Below are positions 1 through 10,424 of a stretch of 64,000 bases of DNA, piece after piece. A model generated the notes under the pieces. The model did not search any database, was not told the origin of the DNA, and saw nothing but the letters and a program-made list of their open reading frames with translations. Position 1 is the first letter of the stretch; each line of letters starts with the position of its first letter. The position numbers and the translations under genes are program-made. Source of the DNA: Aphrocallistes beatrix (Eukaryota > Porifera > Hexactinellida > Sceptrulophora > Aphrocallistidae); contig OY725503.1 of NCBI GenBank assembly GCA_963281255.1, positions 1,736,001 through 1,800,000 on the forward strand. Reading direction: 5' to 3'.

Positions 1-20
1 TATATATATATATATATATT
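1..20. repeat. (TA)n microsatellite
   Basis: Perfect TA dinucleotide run at the window edge. It abuts the truncated left end of a Tc1-type MITE. Confidence 0.95.
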
Positions 21-74
21 GGCCAAAAGTATTGGAACACCATATTGCTTTGCATCATGAATAATACTTGTTTC

Positions 75-165
75 ATGGTAACTTGACACGCACCATGGAT
101 ATTCAGTATCTATGGTAACTTGACACGCTCATGAATGAGTATTATCTATGGTAACTTGACACATT
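75..165 (+). repeat. Ginger left subterminal repeats
   Basis: Three copies of ATGGTAACTTGACACGC (75, 113 and 149; the last diverges after ACAC), spaced about 38 bp apart, directly inside the left terminus. They match inverted copies in the right end and are candidate transposase-binding sites. Confidence 0.85.
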
Positions 166-1134
166 TTCTTATCTGATATACTGTCAACCGGAGTCGTAGA
201 TTGTATAAGTATGGAAACTGATTAACAAAGCAAAACCAGATGGAAGATATTGACTATAATAACTTGTGCCAGTACCACTTGACTGGAGCCTAACCAGCTG
301 AGATATGGACGCGCTAACTTCTGAAGGAAAGCCTCACGGTTTCAGGTGGAAGGAGGAAAACTCTTCAAGGTAAGCGAAGTTTTGACCATTACTTACTTAA
401 TAATTGAAAGTTCAGAATGACATTCTAAATTGTCAATATTTTACAATCCAACGCGTAGCCCCTCATTACATTGATTTTTTCGAGATTATTCGCAGTAAAC
501 GTGGAATAATGGAGCGGTTTGAATACCCAATAAAGTCTAAAATCCCAAAGATTCTTGAGGATTAGCATCTCGATCATCCAGGCGAGAATGAAATGGCAGT
601 GTCGATTCGCCAAAATTACTTTTGGGATAGAATGTAGTATCAGGATATCAAGCAATTCGTAAGTTTGTTTCCATTAATTAAAGATTTCTTGAAATCATAA
701 CACCACCAAATTAGACATTCTGTGTGTGACTAAAACCATAGCCAGGGGTTTGTGAATCTGATTGCACAATATTTCAAATCAGAGTTCCCTAAATTCAATA
801 TTTATTTACACATTGTTTCTGTAATATCCGGAATGATGACGCAAATATTTAAAAATTTTGAAGGATGATTAATCGTGAAGACACGAACATCCAAGACCTT
901 GTATCGAAATTTCATTAAATTCATACTCATGATAATCTTTTACCATAATCCGTTATGGATAAAATAATATACGGCACTCATTTCAGAAAATGACTATACA
1001 TAGTATAGTCGGCAAACAAAAAAATTCTAGTATTTTTAATATATAAGATATTATAGTACTATATTGCAATCTTTCTAATAGAGAAAGTCATGCCACCACT
1101 GTCAAGTAGACTCAGCGAAGATGCCCCAACCGTA

Positions 1135-1396
1135 GAGAGCACTACAACCTATCATTCCCCCTGAGAGGCCTTGGCAACACATAGGTATTGACCTGTTCGT
1201 CGATATGCCAACAGATGAACGAGGTTATAAACACGTGCTCGTGGCCGTTTGCTACCTCAGCAAATACGTCGTTGCGAGGCCACTTAAAACTAAGACAACA
1301 GCAGAAGTTGTTGCAGTGCTACTGAGCATATAGATAACATTCGGTATCCCCAATATATGTCAACATGATCAGGGAAAAGAATTTACAAGCAAGGTT
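1135..1396 (+). pseudogene. Ginger integrase core (rve), 5' part
   Basis: The frame reads PERPWQHIGIDLFVDMPTDE, then KHVLVAVCYLSKYVVARPL, one stop (TAG), and FGIPNICQHDQGKEFTSK. These are the first two acidic residues of the DDE catalytic triad (GIDLFVD and HDQGKEF) in typical retroviral/Gypsy integrase spacing. The exon stops at a GTTCGT intron-like boundary. The third catalytic residue (Glu, usually about 35 residues later) should follow in the next exon but is not recognisable, so the enzyme is inactive as it stands. Confidence 0.8.
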
Positions 1397-1819
1397 CGTC
1401 ATTCAATTCTACACATTTTAATTAAATAAAATTTCCTGCTTGTCATTGGAATTCTGTTTATTCTTTATTCAAGTCAACTTACATTACACAATAATCATTG
1501 CTACGGCTTCTCTCTCCTCTTGTTCATCAGTTATTTGTTTTTGTCACTTCATCTGACAATTACTTGTACAACTAAGAGTGGATATAGTGCTTCTATTTAC
1601 CGCAATTTTATGAACTCTGTTATTGTCACATCTTATGCAAGAACACACAAGCTGAACTGTTGAAATAATTATTGGTTGAGAAATTGTGATGTTCTAGTTC
1701 GATCATTCTAAGTCACCACACTCTAAAATTCCTAATTTTTAAAGCAAGCGAAAATATTTGGGAGGAAAGTGTAAAAATATTCTCATAGGAAAATTGAGAA
1801 GCTGAGGAGAACTTCTGAT

Positions 1820-2164
1820 GGATCTTGGGTCATTAAACTATCTTTCGCAGAAATCGCTGCTAATACAAAAATAAAGAGATCAACTAAATACTCAGCTTTC
1901 GAGATGATGTTTGGCCGAAGGTGCAATTCCATTCCTTTACTCAAACTGAGTAAAGACTATAGCACCTATCCAGACGAAAACCAATCTGCAGATGATGACG
2001 ATTCAATCTATAGTGATTCTACCGATGATCCGCTTGCAAATGATGAGGGAAATGTAGATGACATTGGCGACGAGATGCATTTTATTCGACAGCAGAATGA
2101 ATCAGAGGCTCGATGAACAAGCCAGACAAAAACGTATTTATGATAAGAAAGTGAAAGGAAACAG
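1820..2164 (+). pseudogene. Ginger integrase, C-terminal part
   Basis: Contains NTKIKRSTKYSAFEMMFGRR, the usual end of an integrase core (AYN...HSSTGYSPFELMFGR). An acidic linker (DDDDSIYSDSTDD) follows. After one frameshift near 2090 comes a basic MNQRLDEQARQKRIYDKK segment ending at a GTAGGT donor at 2165. It is part of the element at 69-5681 and continues across a 162-bp intron into the GPY/F exon. Confidence 0.75.
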
Positions 2165-2326
2165 GTAGGTAATGTTATATTTATTATGTTTTTGTATAAT
2201 ATTAATCTTTTTTATAACTATCATTTGATCTTATGATAAACCGATTTAGAAACAAAAAATTATGAATCTATTTATGAGACAGTTGAGTTCTATATTAATT
2301 TATTTGCTCGAAACTTGGTAATTTAG

Positions 2327-2541
2327 ATCGGACTTTCAAGAAGGAGACATGTTCTTAGTGCGGAAAATAAAAAAAGACAAAAACTTCCCAACACTAAAAC
2401 GCAATCCAAATATCTTGGTCCTTTCCAAGTTAATTCAGTGACGAAGAGTCATTTACAAGTTCAAGGGAATAAAACAACATTGGGTGGTGTTTCGTATCCT
2501 ATTCATCTTGCCAAAAAATATGTACAACGTGAACAAGAACA
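2327..2541 (+). pseudogene. Ginger GPY/F module
   Basis: The exon after acceptor TTTAG has DFQEGDMFLVRKI, then one frameshift, then KYLGPFQVNSVTKSHLQVQG and YPIHLAKKYVQREQ. YLGPFQV is the GPY/F motif that follows the integrase core in Gypsy and Ginger1 proteins and helps multimerisation and DNA binding. The donor after the final CAG reads GTATTA. The frameshift lies in an A-rich run near 2375. Confidence 0.75.
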
Positions 2542-2579
2542 GGTATTAAATTGAACAATGTCAAATATTTACATATTTA

Positions 2580-3337
2580 CAGTTCTGTTACAAACTTCAT
2601 TAGGTATAAAATTTATTATACTCAAACGATCTTAGTTATTATGGTGCTTAGAGATTGTAATTCGAATATTTTTAAAGATTTTAAGAGATTTTTCGATTCT
2701 ATGACTTAGAAATGTGTTTTGTATGGTGAATTTTGAGAAAAAAAATGTTTCCTGGCACGCAGCGAAAATCGCGAATCAGGGCCCACTGCCTCTGTAAAAA
2801 ATGTCTTGATAATCGATGTCCCATGACAATTTAGCACCAGATACCTTTCATTCGCCAAATAAATATTTCATAAATCCACTGAATTGATTATCAGAAACGA
2901 GAAAAAGTTATTCAGTCGCAGTTCAAATCAGGTACATTTTGCAAAATTCCCCAAAATGGCACTTTTTTCACATCACAAAATAATCTAATCCAATTGGTCT
3001 TCAAAATGCACTGATCTGAACATCTTATATCTCTACAAATTTAGAGTGTTCGAGGAAAATGTGTGAGCTAATTTTTCCTAGAATTTGAAGACTCTGGGAA
3101 GATAACTTGAAAAGCAGTGGGCCTTGATTTACGATTTTCGCTGCGTGCAAGGAAACATTTAAAAAAATAAAAACTCACCATACAAAACACATTTCTAAAT
3201 CATAGAATCGAAAAATCTTTTGAAATCATTGAGGATATTCGAATTACAATCTCTAAGGACCATAATAACTAAGATTGTTTGAGTATAAGAAATTTTATAC
3301 CTAATGAAGCTTGTAACAGAACTTATGTGTCACCCTG
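2580..3337. mobile_element. MITE family A, copy 1 (inside the Ginger element)
   Basis: Long palindromic non-autonomous element: TATAAAATTTATTATACTC and the GATTTTTCGATTC / CTGGCACGCAGCGAAAATCG blocks recur inverted on the right side. The right end is GTGTCACCCTG followed by TA. The left terminus has lost the CAGGGTGGCTTG part. It shares most of its length with copies at 47701-48461 and 54953-55680. TA target sites point to a Tc1/mariner-type transposase in trans. Confidence 0.75.
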
Positions 3338-3492
3338 TAGTCACACCTAATTCCATCTAAACATCTCAAAACTGGCAAAAGGGAGAACACAGATCTACAA
3401 TTCCTTAGTAATTCTAAGAGATCAAAGGTAATTCTTATTAAATATTTAAATTATTGAATTGAATTGGAATTAATTAATTACAATTTAGATTA

Positions 3493-3815
3493 TGATTGCA
3501 TCTGAAGATTCTGAACAGTTCATATATGGAATTTCGCGAGAATCAATATTGGATGAATTGAACTTTCTGAAAGTAAGTTTTGAATACGCCTACATGATTA
3601 ATAATTCATTAAGAATCTGTTAACAATTCATTGGTTTATTAATTTATAATCCACACTTATATTCTACTTAAAGGAAGATGTTATCAGAAAATTAATGGAA
3701 AACTTGTTCATTTCGCCCTTACATGAAATTCTTCACAACACCATGAAGAAACAGATGTGTCCTACAGTTACCATCCTATTCTCTGTTCTCAAAGATGTTG
3801 CTCCTTTCGATATGG
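3493..3815 (+). pseudogene. Ginger element, possible linker exons
   Basis: Two short open stretches with intron-like borders lie between the GPY/F and OTU parts. One encodes IMIASEDSEQFIYGISRESI before a GTAAGT at about 3573. The other encodes EDVIRKLMENLFISPLHEIL through LKDVAPFDM before GTTTGT at about 3812. They have no recognisable domain and are attributed to the element only by position and splice-like borders. Confidence 0.4.
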
Positions 3816-3999
3816 TTTGTCAAACAATATGTATTTGAAACTGCGTTTACGACATTTGTAGTTACAAGTTTGAGTGAATGTACTATTTCTTAATTAATTA
3901 TTTTAAAAATGCAGATATTTAAAAATAATTTTAATCGTTTTTTTTACTTTGAGGTCTGCGAACACTTGGAAACTGAATTGCTTATCAGGAAATTTGCAT

Positions 4000-4640
4000 C
4001 CGGTGAAGAAAATTTTCCTTTCAAGTTATCAGCTCTATCTAACTGGACCTTTGTTTCAGCCGATAACCAAACAATGGCAAAAAGAGAAATGTGTAGAACT
4101 TGGAATTGATTTTATTGAGACATTTGAACAACAACCTACACTTACTGGATCTCTTCTCTCCAAATTAATTCCATGGCAGACGGAGAAGATTGGGATGGAT
4201 GGGAATTGTTTTTTTCGGTGTATATCTAAGATTATATCAGGCAGTGAAAAGTATTATACTAAACTTAGGGCAGAAGTCTGCAGATTCATGGTGACTCGAG
4301 GAAAACCGATTATCAACCGCTATCTCAAGACTATTAGTAAGGATACGTTTCCTACTTAAAGAAGTCAGCTATGATTGAAGATGGAATTTGGGCAACGGAT
4401 GTCGAAGTGCTAGCCGTATCCTGTATGCTGACTTCTGATATATTCATCTCCACTGAACAGTACAATACCAACAAGCTCAGGACGCGAACCATCTGGAACA
4501 GATATTCAGGCTGTTTAGATCATATCAGAGATCCCCAAATGTCTGCCTCTATATATCCAATTTACACCACACTCATTACGAACCAGTCATTCGCCTAATT
4601 AACTCAGAATATGAATCTTTTACGTTAGAAAATCCTAGCG
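4000..4640 (+). pseudogene. Ginger-encoded OTU cysteine protease domain
   Basis: The frame reads PLFQPITKQWQKEKCVELGI, then WQTEKIGMDGNCFFRCISKI (the OTU catalytic Asp/Cys block DGNCFFR), LRAEVCRFM, and after a stop at 4357 IEDGIWATDVEVLAVSCML (the W-A/G-TD block). After a frameshift near 4540 comes HHTHYEPVI, which holds the catalytic His. OTU enzymes cleave ubiquitin-type linkages, and an OTU domain fused downstream of integrase is known from Ginger transposons. Cys and His are still present, but one stop and one frameshift break the gene. Confidence 0.78.
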
Positions 4641-5401
4641 ACATCTACCTGATCTAATCTAATGGAACCACCCTTTCAGTATCCTCATATTTTCTTAGTA
4701 TGACTTATCTACTATTAGTTATGCAATTATCAAATTCAACAATATATTCCAGTTAGAATTTAGAAAAATAATTTCACAAAACCGGGGTTGCTTAATTAAT
4801 TTATTAATAGTAACAAATTGATATAATATCTATTCTTTTTGATTATCAGCAGTGGTACATTCTAAGAGGTTTTGGTGTTTAATTAATATCATACTTGGTT
4901 ATCATGTAACAGGACTTTGTTGATGATTGCATTTTTAATGATGACTTGATCATTTTTAGTTACGTATTTGAAATTTACACCTCCCTTAAACAATGTGAAA
5001 ATTGTTCAGTGCATTTTGATGATGATACTAGTTTCATTTCATCACTGAAACTCACGATGTCAATTTTAAAAACTTGTTTCTTTCAAATATGCGTGTCAAA
5101 GTTTAATAATGATGATTATAATAACTAAATTTCTAACTATCACGGCGATGAGTTCAGTATCCTTTACTAAACTTTTTACTACTAGACTCCTCTAGGAAGC
5201 TGTGAACACCTGAAATTTCTAGATCCGCCTCAGTTCTTAACCGATTTATAGAAATATTTACCATATGAAGTATTTTTGTCATTTTTAAGACCTTGTAACT
5301 AATTTTAGTTGGTTCCGATTGTGAAGATAGGATGTTCATCCGAATTAGGAGGGTTTTCACTGATTGGATTAACGAAATTCTATTTATCAAGTTTTACAGA
5401 C

Positions 5402-5677
5402 TAGCGTATATTAATAATGCGTGTAAAGTTACGATGGCAGACTAGCGTATATTTATAATGCGTGTCAAGCTACGATGGTGGACAAGCGTATGTATATATT
5501 AATAATGCGTGTCAAGTTATGATGGTAGACTAGCGTATATTAATAATGCGTGTCAAGTTACGATGGTAGACTGTGTATATTAATAATGCAACTATGGACT
5601 AGTAGCGTGTCAAGTTACCATAGATACTGAATATCCATGGTGTGTGTCAAGTTACCATGCGTGTCAAGTTACCATGA
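5402..5677 (-). repeat. Ginger right subterminal repeat array
   Basis: About seven copies of GCGTGTCAAGTTACCAT or variants (TTACGAT, CTACGAT, TTATGAT), i.e. the left-end motif inverted. Four inner units are longer (about 50 bp) and add GTAGACTAGCGTATATTAAT, making a small minisatellite. The right array is longer than the left, so the element ends are asymmetric. Confidence 0.85.
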
Positions 5678-6404
5678 AACAATACTAAAATGGGTTACTC
5701 CAATGAAGCCAGTTCTTTATAACCACATAGCAAAAGGAAATCTGATATTAAGTTCGAAATATGCCCGCTCGAATTACTCAGTTTAGAAGTTTTCTATATA
5801 TCAATTATGCTTAAAAGGTTATTAATATCGCTTGTGCCACCTTGATCCACTACTTCCAAAAATATATACTGGTGATTACAAGTGGCAAACTGCACAAGTA
5901 GAAACAGATGCTAGTATTTACGCTTTGGAAAGGATTAATCTATAGAAAGCTTATAAATTGATTCATTCGAGTATCATATATTTCGAATTTGACGTTAGAT
6001 TTCATTAACTCTTGTGGTTTTATTTGATTGGCGTTTATATATAGACCCATTTTAGTATTATTTAATATGCAAAGCAATATGGTGCTCCAATACTTTTGGC
6101 CAGGCAGTGTATAAATTCTTGACACTATAGTCTCTTTTAATACAGTCTGTCACACAATTATTTGCACTATAGTGAACATTATTAACAAGTCATATTTCGA
6201 GTACAGGTCTACTTTAGTGCATTAGAATTGATTGGGTTATAATTATGACAGTAAAATAAAACGAATTTAATCAATATCAGCATGGTTTCCATTTATTTTT
6301 TGGGATCTGACCTAAATTTTTGCTGATTTTTGTTGTTGTGTTTTTCTTCAATTAAGTTAGATTTTTGATTGATATTTTGTTCTGTTTCCAAGAAAACTAG
6401 TGTA

Positions 6405-6983
6405 AAATGCAGCGAGAGAGTTGCTGAACTTATTTCAAATACTGAGCTTTCAATTGAAGCAATAGCAAAAAGGTGTGATGTCTCTAAGAGAACTGTCGTA
6501 TACACAAAGTCTAGGCTCGCAAAAGGGAAAAATATGGAACATAGAAGAGGCTGGTCAAAAGTGTAAAGTTACTCGAAACGATATGATCTCTTGTCTTTAT
6601 CTATTAAAAATAACCCCAGGGTCTCATTACGATCGATGGCCAATATTTTGAACAATCCCAGAGGTCTGAAAGTGTCCCATGAAACCGTCAGGTGAACCCT
6701 TATTAAAATGGGATATTTAAAAAAATCTGTAGTCAGTGGACCTAACATCACGCCCTCCCATGAGAAAACGAGAGTTGCTTGGGCCAAAAGACATCAATTC
6801 ATACATTGGCAGAAAGTCTTTTTACGGACGAATGCTCTATTTGGCTTCATAGGGGGAAATGTAGACATCTGGACTAAAGGGTCTCAGAAAACAATCCTCA
6901 ACTTCCCAAAGAATACACATAAACTCCACATTTGGGGTGGAATCTCCACTCGTGGGGCTACACCTGTCCACATTTTCAGATAA
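6405..6983 (+). pseudogene. Tc1-like transposase, N-terminal and first catalytic part
   Basis: Starts with a helix-turn-helix reading RVAELISNTELSIEAIAKRC DVSKRTV (HTH_23 type). After a stop and frameshifts, it continues with RSMANILNNPRGLKVSHETV, ITPSHEKTRVAWAKRH and IWTKGSQKTI...KLHIWGGISTRGATPVHIF. The WGGIS.RG block is diagnostic of Tc1/IS630 transposases. The first catalytic Asp (expected in TDE.LF) is lost by a frameshift at about 6825. At least three lesions are present, so it is inactive. Confidence 0.78.
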
Positions 6984-7001
6984 AATTTCAATTCACAAGT
7001 A

Positions 7002-7446
7002 CAGTGGAACCTGTATATAACGGCCACCCAAGGGATTGGACAAAATTGGCCGTTATACACAGGTGACCGTTATATACAGGTGATTGTCTTAATCCCCAAA
7101 AGGTATCAACGTAGTGCAATAAATATAAAGTTTTTAGAAATCCATTACTTGAAGTAATTACATGAAATTTATTTCCCGTTCGTAACAGGTCCTGTAATAA
7201 ACACATAAAAAGGTGAAAAGGTGACGGTCAATATAGACAGGTAGTGGCCGTTATAGACAGGTGATGGCCGTTATACACAGTTTTAGGGTCAGTAAGGGAC
7301 TACAAACGGGTGGCCGCTGGCCGCGTTGAGCAGGTGACCGCTATACACAGGTTCAATATTATGGAATTTCGGACGGGAATGTTCATTGGTGACCGCTATA
7401 GACAGGTGACCGTTATATAGAGTGGCCGTTATAGCAGGTTCCACTG
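7002..7446. mobile_element. pogo-like MITE (CAGTGGAACCTGTATATAACGG type)
   Basis: 445 bp bounded by CAGTGGAACCTGTATATAAC and the inverse ...GCAGGTTCCACTG, with TA on each side (7000-7001, 7447-7448). Many internal GGCCGTTATA(C/G)ACAGGTGA repeats extend from both ends. The TIR is typical of pogo/Tigger-derived MITEs. It interrupts the Tc1 transposase between the HIF and YTIEID residues. Confidence 0.85.
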
Positions 7447-7449
7447 TAT

Positions 7450-7575
7450 ATACTATTGAAATTGACTCAATGAAGTTCTAATCGAAAAAGCTAACACCTT
7501 ATACCCAGATGGCTGGAAAGTTCAGGAAGACAATTCAAGAATTAACAGATCTAAATTATCTACAGCCTAGCCTAC
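7450..7575 (+). pseudogene. Tc1-like transposase, second catalytic block
   Basis: The frame reads YTIEIDSMKF, a stop and frameshift, then KANTLYPDGWKVQEDNSRIN. YPDGW.(F/V)Q.DN is the block with the second catalytic Asp of Tc1 transposases. It continues the reading that stops at 6983 once the 7002-7446 MITE is removed. Confidence 0.7.
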
Positions 7576-7677
7576 AAGGAAGTTATGGGCCGTGCTTAAG
7601 GATACCGCACTCGAAAAAATTGCCTGGCGTAAAAAAAAAGTTTTTATTGTTAATTTCATTGTATTACTGAGCGGTCT

Positions 7678-8200
7678 ACCGTATGATAGTACGTAAACAG
7701 AAAATTCGTCGCCGGAAAATTCGTCGCGGAAAATTCGTCGCAGGAAAATTTACGATGGAACGTTGCTTTTGAGTTTGCAATTGTTGAAAAGGGAACGAAT
7801 TGATGAGTTTTGGTTCGAAACTGTGAAACGGAAGCGGAATCGGGGCTTTTGATTGGGAATTGTTGAAACGAAAGGCGAGACGGTGACTTTTGATTTGGAA
7901 ACGGTTGATCGGGAAGCGGAGGACGGTGCTTTAGGTTTGGAAGATATGGTTGCGGAGGGCGGTTGAGAAGGCTTTTTCGGTTCGAGTGTTGATATGGCGA
8001 GATGGAAGTGGAGCGTTTTTGGGACGAGGCAATTTGCCTCAAAAATGGGAAAGGTGAGTGTTTTTGCGGCGGAATAGAAATAGTAACGAATAGATGCGAC
8101 GAATTTTCCATGCGACGAATTTTCTGCGAAGAATTTTCCGGCGACGAATTTTCCTGCGACGAAACTTCCGCCATTCATGATAGTACTAATTGGACGGTAT
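7678..8200. mobile_element. MITE with GAAAATTCGTCGC terminal arrays
   Basis: The left side has three tandem GAAAATTCGTCGC units (7700-7748). The right side has four inverted units (8095-8165). The outer ends share TACCGT and GTAGTACTATC-like sequence. The centre (7755-8050) is GC-richer than its surroundings and made of degenerate units around TTTTGATTTGGAAACGG. Long open frames on both strands here (for example 7656-8174) are by-products of this repetitive composition and are not genes. Confidence 0.7.
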
Positions 8201-8224
8201 TTATTTTGATTTTTATGAGTTAAC

Positions 8225-9480
8225 TCCCTAAAGTTTAGCGTTAATAAAAATTTAAAAATTACTTGAGGTTTTTGACGCTATCACCTATTAGCTTTTAACT
8301 TATTTGAAAGTTTTTTAATGATATGGACCTTAACATTGTTTTGGCACCTTTGGAGATTATATAACACAAGGATTTAGAAGAATCGCCAAACAAAATCCAA
8401 AAAAATATCTCTATAAGGGAGTTCATTTATTAAATGCTCGGGAAATCGCCTGTTTGATATCAGATATTTAGCGATCACTGGATCAGAAATAAAATTCTGA
8501 TCTTTTTAAAAAAAGATTTTATAGGATCCGACCATTTGTTCGTGATATATCGCTTATTATAGGGCAAGTTCGGGCATAATATCTCTCAATAGTCCCGAAA
8601 GATGGCGATGTCATATCTTAAAAACTATTGAAGATATATAATCTATTATATTCCTAAATAAAAGGATATATGCGAAAATATATAGGTTTCTCAAACATTC
8701 CTTTATAAAAAAATAAACATTTCTCGAATTATCATTGATTTTATTATAATACAAATTCTATGGAGAACTTTGAATATATTAGAAAATAGCGATTCTAATC
8801 ATTAAATATGTATCCAAATGTGGCAATTATGCTAAATAATGAATACAATTGTCGTTAATAATGTGTACAGAAAAATTGGAGACCTTTTGATAATTATTTT
8901 GAAAGTTCTGGCCATGAACCTCCAAGATTCAGTCAAAAACACCCATTTAGGGTCCAAAAAGAGATATCTCTATCTATAAATATAAGCCCAAATTCTTAGT
9001 TCTCACTTCTTAATATATTTTTTATGGAAGTATATATATGATTCTTTGATAATAATTGCACTACATGCTATGGAATGTAAGTTTTAGATTTTTGTCATAT
9101 GATGACGTAGCATTTTTCGAAAATCCTAACTTGGAAACTAAAAGTCGTAGACTTTTGCTCCAACTTCCTAATATACTTTTTGGAAGCTCTTTATTCATTC
9201 TAAACTGAAGGATTAAACTTCGTAGTGCTAGGAATATGAATTATTATTCACAAATATCTCAAAATATTCGGAGTTAGGGGCCTCAAGGAAATTTGTTGAT
9301 TTTCAGGGTACTCTTGCAATTATATGTAAATATTTGGTTCGAATATACCCAAATCAGCAGTATAAATGCGAATAAATGTCTATGAATGCTTTTGTTCATT
9401 TTTAATAACTCATTTCACATTTTCTTAACATCTAAACTTAAAATCTCTATATCTCGAGACTTAAACTTGTATGGCTTTCC
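8225..9480. other. AT-rich non-coding sequence
   Basis: No recognisable coding region, RNA or terminal repeat. This is the interior of the TGCTTAAGG element. Confidence 0.6.
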
Positions 9481-9619
9481 CATTGAAAATGGCTTAAACC
9501 GGAAATGACGCAACACATTCCTGTGGCAAGCGTGGGTTAATTAACATCTCTTATAGCTCTACTTTCATCGTATGCTATAAGCCAAAACATATGGTTTTTC
9601 GAGGGCGGTATCCTTAAGC

Positions 9620-9782
9620 ATAGAATCCAGGTTAAAGCCCTAAGCAGCATTCGCGAAGTGGAAATCATAATCAAAGAGGAGTGGGAAAATTTTGATCCCT
9701 CTTTTCTCCGCAACTTCAATCATTCTATGAGGAAGCGATGCAATTTGGTAATAGCTTCGGGAGGGAAGAAAATTAACTATTG
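9620..9782 (+). pseudogene. Tc1-like transposase, C-terminus
   Basis: The frame reads RIQVKALSSIREVEIIIKEE, WENFDPSFLRNFNHSMRKRC NLVIASGGKKINY and a stop. The block W..(I/F)....L..L..SM..RC..VI...G....Y is the standard C-terminus of Tc1 transposases. The third catalytic residue (expected near LNPIENLW) has been replaced by the end of the inserted element. Confidence 0.78.
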
Positions 9783-9954
9783 AATAAATTTTACATCCAA
9801 TGCATAGTGACACTGATGGTGTCAACACAGTATAATTAAATCAATAGATTCCCTCCTTTTCCTGTAGCTATGCTTTACTTAGTGAGTGCAAATAATAGTG
9901 TGAACAGACTGTATAAGTTGAAAATCATATCAAAAGGATATGAGAAATTACAAG

Positions 9955-10337
9955 TACCGTATTGCTTCGAAAAAGCGCCCGGGAGCTTATTTATTTCGTA
10001 CACCCTTTAGACCCGGCGCTTATTCAAACCGGCGCTTATTTTTTTCATTCGCTATTTTGACCCGGCGCTCTTTTTTTTGTTTACTACATTGACTGGCACT
10101 TTTATTTTTGCCACAACTGAGAATGTTAGTTCTATTAAAAAAGGATAATGTAATGTTTCAAAAAGCACTTGTATCTATTTCTCAGTAGACTACTGAGAAT
10201 ACTAGTTTGATATGATGTTCAGAGAACTAAAATGCCCCGGCGTCCGACGCTTATCCGAGCCCCGGTGCTTATTTATTTCGCTCACCATTTAGACCCGGTG
10301 CTTATTCAAACCGGCGCTTATTCAGGGAAATACGGTA
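9955..10337. mobile_element. MITE with TACCGTATT...GAATAAGCGCC ends
   Basis: Bounded by TACCGTATTGCTTCGAAAAA and the inverse ...TTCAGGGAAATACGGTA. Units of ACCCGGCGCTTATTCAAACC are repeated on the same strand near both ends. The interior is AT-rich and has no gene. Confidence 0.7.
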
Positions 10338-10424
10338 TGTCAATAATTTAAACTCGAGCCAAGAACTTTTCGAACGATGAATTTACTACTTTTTAGTTGA
10401 TTTAGTATTGGAACAAAGTCTACA

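Larger units (their letters stand above)
69..5681 (+). mobile_element. Ginger-like cut-and-paste transposon (complete ends, decayed genes)
   Basis: 5,613-bp element with perfect inverted ends TGTTTCATGGTAACTTGACA and its complement, flanked by the 5-bp duplication ATACT (64-68 and 5682-5686). The TG...CA termini, a retroviral-type integrase core, a GPY/F module and an OTU protease domain on one strand are the hallmarks of Ginger DNA transposons. These are DNA elements related to Ty3/Gypsy integrases; no reverse transcriptase, protease or LTRs are seen. The coding parts are separated by intron-like AT-rich gaps with good GT/AG borders (for example 2165/2327). A 758-bp MITE sits at 2580-3337. 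Both ends carry arrays of a 17-bp motif. All coding exons contain frameshifts or stops, so it is not autonomous now. Confidence 0.82.
21..6109. mobile_element. Tc1-type MITE, split by a Ginger-like transposon
   Basis: The left piece (21-68) begins GGCCAAAAGTATTGGAACAC. The right piece (5682-6109) ends with its inverse, then CAGGCAGTG and a TA target dinucleotide at 6110. The TIR type (CACTGCCTGGCCAAAAGTATT) is that of Tc1/mariner elements. The interior carries an inverted TGTGCCACC / GTGGCAAAC region like the 475-bp relatives at 52.3-53.4 kb. The opposite arm of the MITE reads AATAATACTAAAATGGG. That is exactly what remains when the Ginger element and one copy of its ATACT duplication are removed, so the right arm records the empty site. 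Confidence 0.8.
7596..9618. mobile_element. Non-autonomous element with TGCTTAAGGATACCGC ends
   Basis: The left sequence GTGCTTAAGGATACCGCACT (from 7595) and the right sequence ending at 9619 are inverted copies over 27 bp with two mismatches, and both continue into TCGAAAAA. The element lies between the second and last transposase pieces of the Tc1 relic. No coding region is recognisable inside, and the superfamily and target duplication are unresolved. It contains the GAAAATTCGTCGC MITE. Confidence 0.55.
6143..9911 (+). mobile_element. Tc1/mariner transposon relic, opened by later insertions
   Basis: Inverted ends CAGTCTGTCACACAATTATTTGCACT (left) and a close match at the right, with TA on both sides (6141 and 9912). 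Transposase pieces occur in order at 6405-6983, 7450-7575 and 9620-9782. Removing the pogo-like MITE at 7002-7446 restores the contiguous transposase reading. A second insertion (about 7596-9618) carries a third MITE. The element lies next to the right end of the split Tc1-type MITE. Confidence 0.72.

Noticed and set aside
5402-5677. Regularly spaced repeats that could suggest a CRISPR array
   Set aside because: Spacers are themselves repeated, the motif also occurs inverted at the other element end, and the context is an animal transposon.
7656-8178. Two overlapping minus-strand open frames (172 and 142 codons)
   Set aside because: They lie wholly in the MITE with GAAAATTCGTCGC arrays. The length comes from the GC-richer repetitive core, and the two frames encode unrelated low-complexity peptides.
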